Positions 31,093 to 38,614 of a stretch of DNA of 43,392 nucleotides are shown here, piece by piece. The position numbers were made by a program, and so were the translations under genes. The stretch is from Flavobacteriales bacterium (GTDB lineage: Bacteria > Bacteroidota > Bacteroidia > Flavobacteriales > BACL11). The stretch is taken from the NCBI GenBank assembly GCA_002696275.1, contig NZRO01000052.1, positions 31,493-74,884 of the forward strand, read 5' to 3'. The notes beneath the pieces were generated by a model, which was not told the DNA's origin, searched no databases, and saw nothing but the letters and a program-made list of their open reading frames with translations. Every line of letters begins with the position of its first letter. Position 1 is the first letter of the stretch.

Positions 31093-34000
31093 GAAGATCT
31101 TTAGCTTTAGTTTTTATAGTTGGTTTTTCTTTTCAATCTAATTCTCAGAAAATCACTACATTCTCTGAGGAGATTGATATCTTTCTCACAGAATTAGATG
31201 TATATCTAAATAAGTCTCAAAATGATGAGTTAAGACAAATTTCTAAAAATATTTCTAAAAGTTTTAGGAAGTTTAATATATCTGTAAAAGATCAGAAAAG
31301 TATTGTAGATATTTCCAATCTAATGTTAGGGGCAAAGATGAAACCTTCACCTTATTTTAGAGACTTCTTTAGTGTAGTTTTACAGATTAGTTCTGATCCA
31401 ATGAATAAAAGTAAACTGTCTGATTGGCTTCAAGTATCTAAAAATATACTTATAAATTCAAACTCCAAAAAATTGTTAAAGTATTGTGAGTTTACTTCTT
31501 CATTTTTGTCTAATAAAACATTACGAGATAGTAAAACACTTAGATGGACAGCTGATGCAAGTTCATTTAAGTTTAAGGATGAAATGGGAACTCCATATGT
31601 AGAGTTTAATACATTATTAGATTTAAATTGTACAAATAGAAATGGTTCCATAAATATTTATAATACTACCGGTAAATATTGGATTCAGAGTCACACTTTT
31701 CAAGGCTCAAAAGGACAGGTTGATTGGAGAGAAAGATCTTGGCCCTCAGATTCTGTTTATGCGAATTTGTCAGACTATTATATAGATGTAAGGCAGACTC
31801 ATTTTAAAGCTGATTCTGTTAAGTTCTTTAATAATACACTTTTTTCAATCCCTATTATTGGTCAGTTTTCTAATAAAATTGTCTCAGGTTCTGCTACAGA
31901 ACATTTTCCTGTGTTCAAGTCTTACAAAAAGAATATTGTAATTGAAGACATCTTGCCTAATGTCGATTATAAGGGAGGATATACTTTAAGGGGTCGAGAG
32001 TTTATTGCCGATGGTAGAAAGGACGCTTCTGCAAAGATTATAATAAAGAAAAATGGTAAAAACATCTTAGTAGCTAACTCAAGTATGTTTAGTATAAAAA
32101 AGAGTGTAATTTATTCATCATCAACCTCAGTAAAAATTTATTTTGATCAAGATTCTATTTATCACCCCTCTTTACAATTTACATACGAACAATCTGAGAG
32201 AAAGTTAAAACTTTATAGAGATAAAAAGGGCCTTTCTGGTTCTCCAATATATAATAGTTATCATCAACTTACAATGGATTCAGAATTGTTAGAGTGGAAA
32301 ATTGATGAAGATAATATTTATTTAGGGTCTCTTCCAGTTGCATCAGTCTCTACAGTAAATTTTGAGTCCATTTCATCTTATAATGATCAAATGTATCATT
32401 CTTTAAGAGGGATTGATAAGGTAAATCCATTAATGCTTATACATAAGTTTGTAAAAAGAAGTGGTAAAACGAATTTTTCTTCATCTGAATTCGCGGCTTT
32501 CGCAGGTTATCCATTAGAGCAAATTCAACCATATTTAATGAATTTGGCTAACAAAGGGTTCTTATACTATAATGTAGCGACACATAGAGCTACAGTACAG
32601 GAAAAATTAAAAAATTATGTAGATGCTAGGCTTCAAAAAGGAGATTATGATGTAATTATATTTCAGTCAAAGGTTTCTAAATCAGGAAATAACATGCTTG
32701 TAAATTCTTCGTTAAATCTAAATACAAAGGATTTGAATATTCTAGGTGTAAATTTTGTGTCTCTAAGCGATTCTCAGAAAGTATATATTCAACCATATGG
32801 AGGAAAAGTAAGTGTTAAGAAGAATAGAGATTTTGATTTTTCTGGTAGAATTTCTGCTGGAAGAGGTAGGTTTGTGTTGTATGGTAAGGACTTTAATTTT
32901 AAATATGATGATTTTAAGATTGACTTAAATAAAATTGATTCCGTACAGTTAGCAGTTCCGATTATACCAATACAAAGAGATGATTATGGGAATGAAAAGT
33001 TAGTCAGAATTAAAACAGTTATTCAGGCAGTTACTGGTGATTTGAAAATAGATGATCCTAATAATAAATCTGGATTAAAAAAGGATAGTTTTCCAGAGTA
33101 CCCAATATTTAAGAGTTTTGATGACTCTTATGTGTATTATGATAAGCCTTCTACATTTGGGGGAGTTTATAATAGAGAAAAGTTTTCATTTCATTTAGAT
33201 ACTTTTGAAATTGATAGTTTAGAAAGTTTTGCGGGAAAAGGATTGAGATTTCCTGGAACATTTGAGTCTGCAGATATATTTCCTGTTTTTCCAGATACAT
33301 TAACCATGATGGATGACTATTCTCTTGGTTTTATAAGGGAAACTCCAGTTCAAGGTTTTCCATTGTATGGAGGAAAAGCGAAGTATAATAATAAGATATA
33401 TTTGAGTAATGAAGGATTAAAAGGAGATGGAGTGTTAGAATACCTAACATCTAGTACAAAATCTAATGAAATCTATTTTTTCCCTGATTCTATAGCATTA
33501 TTTACACAAGAATTTGTACTAAATAAGGTAAATGAGGGTATTGAATTTCCTCAGGTAGAAAATTCAGAAACTTTTGGATTGTATGAGCCATATAATGAAA
33601 GATATAGGGTTCATAAATTAAAATCAGATTTTAATTTTTATGAAAACCAAGCAGAATTTAACGGAAATATAGTTTTAAAACCAACAGGCCTTACAGGTAG
33701 AGGTATTATGAATTTAGAGAGTTCTAAGATGGAATCCGATTTATTTACATATAATGCAAATTGGTTTGGTGCTGACACAGCTGATTTATCGGTATTTACA
33801 GATTTGGGAGGAATTGCATTTAAATCAAATGATTTAAAAACTCATATAGATTTATCTAGTAGGACTGGAGATTTTTTTTCTAACGGAAAAGGTTCGTTTG
33901 TAGAACTCCCTGCGAATGAATATATATGCTACATTGATATGTTGCATTGGGATATGGACAAACAAATGCTGACATTAGGAGATCAAGATCAGAATTCCAA

Positions 34001-35507
34001 AGGATCTAAGTTTATTTCTGTTCACCCAGAACAGGATTCTCTTTCTTTTGTTGCGAAAACCTCTACCTATAACTTAAGAGATAATGTAATCAATGTTAAT
34101 GGTGTGAATGATATTTTAGTTGCAGATGTAATAATCTATCCATCAAAGGGTTTTGTTGTAGAAAAAGGTGCATTTATACCTACTATTTCAGATGCGAGAA
34201 TTCTTGCTAATAATAGTACTCAATATCATCAGTTTACTAATGCAAGTGTCAATATTGATGGGGGTAAAAAATATACAGCAAGTGGAGATTATACCTATAA
34301 AGACGATCTTGGTGAAGAACAGCGTATTTTCTTTAGTGATATTTCAGTTAATGATGCAAAATCTACTATTGGAAGAGGAGAAGTAGATAACGCGGAACCA
34401 TTTAAAATAGGTTCTAAATTTTTATTTAAAGGGACTGTGAATCTAAAAGCATCACACCGATTGTTAACATTTGATGGTTTTTTCAAGATGAATAGTAATT
34501 GTAATTTGATAAAGGAAGAGTGGGTTGCTTTTTCTTCAGAAATAAATCCTAAACGAATTCAATTTAAGTTAGATTCTGAGTTAAGGAATGATGAAGGTGA
34601 TAGATTAGCTACTGGGATTTTAATGAATTTAGATTCAACTCATATGTATACATCATTTTTGAGTTTAAAGGAAAGACCAATTGATGTAGAAATAATAAGT
34701 GCAAACACCTATTTAAGTTATGATAAAAGAACTTCATCATTCATAATTCAGGGAGAGGATTCTATCTCTAATATATTTACATTAAATGAGAATAATTGTA
34801 AGTCTCAAGCAGAAGGAGTTATGGATATTAATTTGGATTATGGTCAATTAAAAGTTAAAAGTATTGGATTTGCTGATAGGGATGAGAAAAATAATAAAAC
34901 AGAGTTTCAAATGTTTTTAATGCTTGATTTTATGTTTAATAAAGAAGCTCTGTCTATTATGGCTGAAAATATATTTGAAGCTTATGGTGTAACTGATTTC
35001 ACTTTTGGAGAGTTTTACAGTAGAACACTTGCTCGTTTAGTAGGAAAGTCTAGATCAGAAGAATTGATTATTGACATTGAAGCTTTAGATGAATTTAAAG
35101 ATTTTCCAAATGAGTTGAATAAGACATTATGCTTTACGGATATAACTTTGGTTTGGAGCGACAAACATCAGGCTTACATAAATAAGGGAAAAATTGGTGT
35201 TGGTAACATTTATGATAGACAGTTAAATTCTGTAATGGATGGTTGGGTAAGATTAAGTAAAAAGAATGGAAATGATGTTTTGAATATTTTACTTAAAACA
35301 GAATATGGAGATGTATATTTCTTTGAGTATAAAAATAATGTGATGTTTTCTTATTCAACAAATGATGATTATAATAATATACTCATAAATATGAAGGCAA
35401 AAAATAGAAGAGCGGATGAGGGTAAGGGAAAGCCTCCATATCGATATGTGTATTGCTCTGAAGATAAAATGGAGCAATTTGATCGAGAAATTCGTAAAAT
35501 AGATTAA
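31065..35507 (+). CDS. Very large (1480 aa) secreted/cell-envelope protein of unknown function, beta-rich
   Basis: Uninterrupted 4.4-kb ORF with N-terminal signal-like segment (RRSLALVFIVGFSFQSNSQ); recurrent GLxGxGxhxh beta modules; 28-nt overlap with prmA. Confidence 0.8.
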   Translation: MEFITFYKIRRSLALVFIVGFSFQSNSQKITTFSEEIDIFLTELDVYLNKSQNDELRQISKNISKSFRKFNISVKDQKSIVDISNLMLGAKMKPSPYFRDFFSVVLQISSDPMNKSKLSDWLQVSKNILINSNSKKLLKYCEFTSSFLSNKTLRDSKTLRWTADASSFKFKDEMGTPYVEFNTLLDLNCTNRNGSINIYNTTGKYWIQSHTFQGSKGQVDWRERSWPSDSVYANLSDYYIDVRQTHFKADSVKFFNNTLFSIPIIGQFSNKIVSGSATEHFPVFKSYKKNIVIEDILPNVDYKGGYTLRGREFIADGRKDASAKIIIKKNGKNILVANSSMFSIKKSVIYSSSTSVKIYFDQDSIYHPSLQFTYEQSERKLKLYRDKKGLSGSPIYNSYHQLTMDSELLEWKIDEDNIYLGSLPVASVSTVNFESISSYNDQMYHSLRGIDKVNPLMLIHKFVKRSGKTNFSSSEFAAFAGYPLEQIQPYLMNLANKGFLYYNVATHRATVQEKLKNYVDARLQKGDYDVIIFQSKVSKSGNNMLVNSSLNLNTKDLNILGVNFVSLSDSQKVYIQPYGGKVSVKKNRDFDFSGRISAGRGRFVLYGKDFNFKYDDFKIDLNKIDSVQLAVPIIPIQRDDYGNEKLVRIKTVIQAVTGDLKIDDPNNKSGLKKDSFPEYPIFKSFDDSYVYYDKPSTFGGVYNREKFSFHLDTFEIDSLESFAGKGLRFPGTFESADIFPVFPDTLTMMDDYSLGFIRETPVQGFPLYGGKAKYNNKIYLSNEGLKGDGVLEYLTSSTKSNEIYFFPDSIALFTQEFVLNKVNEGIEFPQVENSETFGLYEPYNERYRVHKLKSDFNFYENQAEFNGNIVLKPTGLTGRGIMNLESSKMESDLFTYNANWFGADTADLSVFTDLGGIAFKSNDLKTHIDLSSRTGDFFSNGKGSFVELPANEYICYIDMLHWDMDKQMLTLGDQDQNSKGSKFISVHPEQDSLSFVAKTSTYNLRDNVINVNGVNDILVADVIIYPSKGFVVEKGAFIPTISDARILANNSTQYHQFTNASVNIDGGKKYTASGDYTYKDDLGEEQRIFFSDISVNDAKSTIGRGEVDNAEPFKIGSKFLFKGTVNLKASHRLLTFDGFFKMNSNCNLIKEEWVAFSSEINPKRIQFKLDSELRNDEGDRLATGILMNLDSTHMYTSFLSLKERPIDVEIISANTYLSYDKRTSSFIIQGEDSISNIFTLNENNCKSQAEGVMDINLDYGQLKVKSIGFADRDEKNNKTEFQMFLMLDFMFNKEALSIMAENIFEAYGVTDFTFGEFYSRTLARLVGKSRSEELIIDIEALDEFKDFPNELNKTLCFTDITLVWSDKHQAYINKGKIGVGNIYDRQLNSVMDGWVRLSKKNGNDVLNILLKTEYGDVYFFEYKNNVMFSYSTNDDYNNILINMKAKNRRADEGKGKPPYRYVYCSEDKMEQFDREIRKID

Positions 35508-35529
35508 TTGTTATATTCGCAAACTCTAA

Positions 35530-36183
35530 ATGATTAATCCAGAACATATATTATTCTTATTCTTAGCCTATCTCACGGGTTCTTTTCCTTCTGCGGTATG
35601 GATTGGAAAAACATTTTATAATAAAGATGTTCGGGAGTATGGCAGTGGAAATGCGGGAGCGACTAATACATTTAGAGTATTAGGCAAAAGAGCCGGAATT
35701 CCAGTGTTGATAATGGATGTTTTTAAAGGGTGGGTTTCAGTAAATTATATCATGTTTGTTTCAAGTGGTTGCAATCCATTTACTGAAACAGTTACGGCAT
35801 CACAATTTGAGATTCAGTTAGCTTTTGGTATCGCTGCAGTTGTTGGTCATTTGTTTCCAATATATACCGGATTTAGAGGAGGAAAAGGGGTCGCAACATT
35901 ATTAGGATTATTGATTGGATTAAGTCCGTTAGCTGCTTTAGCTTCAATGATGGTATTTGTAATTGTGTTTTTTGTTAGTAAATATGTTTCATTAGGGTCT
36001 ATTTTAGCGTCTATAGCCTTTCCTTTAGTAGTTTTTTTTGTTTTAGAAAATACAGATTTAAACTCTTCTTTAGAAATATTCTCTATTTTTGTGCCAATTT
36101 TAACGTTAATAACTCATCAAAAAAATATTGAAAGATTGATTAGGGGAGAGGAAAATAAAACTAAATTTAGAGAAAAGAAATAA
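35530..36183 (+). CDS. plsY: Glycerol-3-phosphate acyltransferase PlsY
   Basis: YLTGSFPSAVWIGKTF; REYGSGNAGATNTFRVLGKRAG; GHLFPIYTGFRGGKGVATLLG. Confidence 0.96.
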   Translation: MINPEHILFLFLAYLTGSFPSAVWIGKTFYNKDVREYGSGNAGATNTFRVLGKRAGIPVLIMDVFKGWVSVNYIMFVSSGCNPFTETVTASQFEIQLAFGIAAVVGHLFPIYTGFRGGKGVATLLGLLIGLSPLAALASMMVFVIVFFVSKYVSLGSILASIAFPLVVFFVLENTDLNSSLEIFSIFVPILTLITHQKNIERLIRGEENKTKFREKK

Positions 36184-36186
36184 ACT

Positions 36187-36456
36187 ATGGACTACACACA
36201 TGAATTCCCTTATCACAAAAGAAAGACTGATGTAAGAAAAACATCTTTGATTTTACTAAATGATGATGTAAATGATTTTGATTATGTTATAGATTGTTTA
36301 GTCTTGGTTTGTAGTCACACTCCTATTCAAGCAGAACAGTCGGCTGTAATTACACACTATACTGGTAGATGTGTTATAAAAGAAGGTTCGTTTTTAGATT
36401 TAATGAATTTAAAGAAAGATTTATCTTTATATGGTCTTAATTTAGAAATAAGATAA
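36187..36456 (+). CDS. clpS: ATP-dependent Clp protease adaptor ClpS
   Basis: SLILLNDDVNDFDYVIDCL (N-degron pocket); C-terminal LNLEIR; plsY/prmA neighbourhood. Confidence 0.88.
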   Translation: MDYTHEFPYHKRKTDVRKTSLILLNDDVNDFDYVIDCLVLVCSHTPIQAEQSAVITHYTGRCVIKEGSFLDLMNLKKDLSLYGLNLEIR

Positions 36457-36502
36457 AAGAAATTCTTAACTTATTTTATACTCTCTTTATTATTGCTTTA
36501 AA

Positions 36503-36510
36503 TATATTTG
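36503..36510 (+). promoter_or_regulatory. Candidate -7 box TATATTTG for tRNA-Arg
   Basis: TAnnTTTG match 10 nt upstream of tRNA. Confidence 0.45.
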
Positions 36511-36520
36511 TAGAAATTTT

Positions 36521-36594
36521 GGCTCTGTAGCTTAACTGGATAGAGCACCTGACTACGGATCAGGAGGTTAGGGGTTCGAATCCCTTCAGAGTCA
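36521..36594 (+). tRNA. tRNA-Arg (anticodon ACG)
   Basis: Cloverleaf: acceptor GGCTCTG/CAGAGTC; D arm GCTTAACTGGATAGAGC; anticodon stem CCTGA/TCAGG with loop CTACGGA; T arm AGGGG-TTCGAAT-CCCTT; discriminator A; no encoded CCA. Confidence 0.96.
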
Positions 36595-36599
36595 CTATT
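36585..36599 (+). repeat. Direct repeat copy 1 (tRNA 3' end): TTCAGAGTCACTATT
   Basis: 14/15 identical to 36883-36897; the first 10 bases are the tRNA 3' end. Confidence 0.6.
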
Positions 36600-36882
36600 T
36601 ATTTTCTAATTTCTATTAATCTTATCTAGTAACTTTAATTTCTTATTATTTGTGTAGGCTCCCTAGACATAATTATATATTACTTTTTAGTTTACTGTCG
36701 TCAATTAGATGAAAAATAATCAATAATAAAATTATTATATTTCTTTTTGAACTTTTTTCTTTTCCAAAGGTTCAAGTTATAAATAATTTAGTAAATATGG
36801 AAAAAATCAACAAAAATGAAATTTTTTTTCTCTTTGTAATCTTACTTACTTATAGATGAAAGATATAAAGGAGATAGAGAGT

Positions 36883-36897
36883 TTCAGAGTCAATATT
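36883..36897 (+). repeat. Direct repeat copy 2: TTCAGAGTCAATATT
   Basis: Perfect 10-bp plus 4/5-bp match to the tRNA-Arg 3' end, 298 bp downstream. Confidence 0.6.
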
Positions 36898-37128
36898 ATT
36901 CTTTCTTTTAAATAGAAAATACTATAATAGCGATTGAAATTACTATAATTTCAGCTATGTATTCCGATAATTTAAATTTCATATCTATATAAATTTCATA
37001 ATTTCTGATGTAAATATATATAGAAATCACTTTTTTTGATTTGTATTAAGATAAAGAAATTAAGAAAACCTTGTTAACAAACAGCATAAAGAGAGTGCAA
37101 TCTATCAGAAAATAGTAGGTTTTAATAT

Positions 37129-37136
37129 TAAATTTG
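37129..37136 (+). promoter_or_regulatory. Candidate -7 box TAAATTTG upstream of the OmpA/phosphatase-like gene
   Basis: TAnnTTTG match 23 nt before ATG. Confidence 0.4.
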
Positions 37137-37159
37137 TAATAATCAAAAAATCTTCAATC

Positions 37160-38614
37160 ATGATAAAAAAAGTATTTTTCTTTTCCTTTATTTTCGTTTT
37201 TTCAAGTCTTTTTTCTCAAGATTCAACTATTTCTGATACGAACTCATTGTTACTGAAAAAGTATAATAAATATAAGCTCCTTTATAATGTTAATTGTGTG
37301 CAAGATAAAATAACAGACAACCAAGGAAATGGTTTTGAAAATTTATATGGAACAAGAAATTTTAGAACAATTTTACATGGGGTAGCGTATCGAGGGGGAG
37401 GAAATAATTACTATCATAGGACAAATAAAAGATCTAATAAGAATCCACTTCCAATAGATGGTTTAAACAATCTACTTAATAATGGATTTTCTACATCTGT
37501 ATACTTATATGTTGAGAATTTTGAGACAGCTCCTAGTTTTTTAACTAACGAGAATTCGAACGATACATTAAAATATTTTCAGTTAGGTGGTAACACCTCT
37601 TCAGAACTTGATAGTATATTAATGTTTACTTATAACTCTATCACAAATCATGAATTAGGTCCAGTTTATTTACATTGTTGGAATGGTTGGCATCAATCTG
37701 GTTTTGTTTCAGCTGTTTTGTTGAAACAGTTTTGTGGTTTTTCTACAGAAACTGCTCTTCACTATTGGGAGGATTGTGCTGATAATTGGACTAGAGGATA
37801 TGATAGAATAAGAAATGCTATTAGAGACTTTGAACCTTTAGAAAAATATTCAATATCAGAAGAGATAAGCAATGAAATTTGTCCATGTTATGATGATGAA
37901 AGAGCAAATGATAAAATAATTGTTCAGAATAATAATGATGAGTTAAAATCATTAAAAATAACCGTTCTATTTCCTTCTAATATTTCTGATCTACCACCTT
38001 CTGTTTCTACTTTTTTGGATGAGTACGCTGCAATGTTAAAAGAAAATTCATATTTAGGAGTAGAGGTCTCTGGACATACTGACTCTAAAGGTTCCAAAGA
38101 ACATAATTTAGTTTTGTCTGAAAAGAGAGCTCAAAATGTAATGGACTATCTGATTCTGCAAGGAGTAGACTCTTCTCAATTAAGTTTTAAGGGTTATGGT
38201 GAAGAACTTTTGACTAATGAATGTAAAGATGATGTTTGGTGTTCTAAAGAGCAACATGCTAAAAACAGAAGAATTGATTTTAACATTACAAATATTTCTT
38301 ACCAAATTAATTTTAATAAAAATAGTTCTATTATTAGTCCAAAAGATAAGCTTGTTTTAAATGACATCTTATTAATATTAAATTCAGAAGAGAATATGAA
38401 GATTGAGATTGGAGGTCATGCTGATAAGGGTACAGGAAATGATTTCTTAAATGATAACATTTCCACTTTAAGAGCAGAAAGAATATATAATTATCTGAAA
38501 GAAAATGGACTTGACATGACTAATATTTCTTTTGTAGGATATGGTTCTAGAATAGAAAAATATAAAGATGAAAGAGACAGAAGGATTGAATTTAAGATAT
38601 TAAGAAATGAATAG
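37160..38614 (+). CDS. Secreted protein: N-terminal tyrosine/dual-specificity phosphatase-like domain (degenerate CX5Q) fused to two OmpA-type peptidoglycan-binding domains
   Basis: Signal peptide; NFRTILHGVAYRGG and VYLHCWNGWHQSGFVSAVLLKQFCGFSTETALHYW resemble the PTP P-loop region; two OmpA_C-like domains (VEVSGHTDSKGSKEHNLVLSEKRAQNVMDYL...RRIDF; IEIGGHADKGTGNDFLNDNISTLRAERIYNYL...RRIEF). Confidence 0.8.
   Translation: MIKKVFFFSFIFVFSSLFSQDSTISDTNSLLLKKYNKYKLLYNVNCVQDKITDNQGNGFENLYGTRNFRTILHGVAYRGGGNNYYHRTNKRSNKNPLPIDGLNNLLNNGFSTSVYLYVENFETAPSFLTNENSNDTLKYFQLGGNTSSELDSILMFTYNSITNHELGPVYLHCWNGWHQSGFVSAVLLKQFCGFSTETALHYWEDCADNWTRGYDRIRNAIRDFEPLEKYSISEEISNEICPCYDDERANDKIIVQNNNDELKSLKITVLFPSNISDLPPSVSTFLDEYAAMLKENSYLGVEVSGHTDSKGSKEHNLVLSEKRAQNVMDYLILQGVDSSQLSFKGYGEELLTNECKDDVWCSKEQHAKNRRIDFNITNISYQINFNKNSSIISPKDKLVLNDILLILNSEENMKIEIGGHADKGTGNDFLNDNISTLRAERIYNYLKENGLDMTNISFVGYGSRIEKYKDERDRRIEFKILRNE

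Noticed and set aside
28766-34486. ORFs 28766-28990(-), 31430-31651(-), 34168-34386(+), 34295-34486(-)
   Set aside because: Shadow ORFs within the ABC permease and the 1480-aa gene.
36747-36775. Imperfect inverted repeat TTGAACTTTT...AAAGGTTCAA as a terminator
   Set aside because: AT-rich, one mismatch, no T-tract in the right place; left as part of the intergenic observation.
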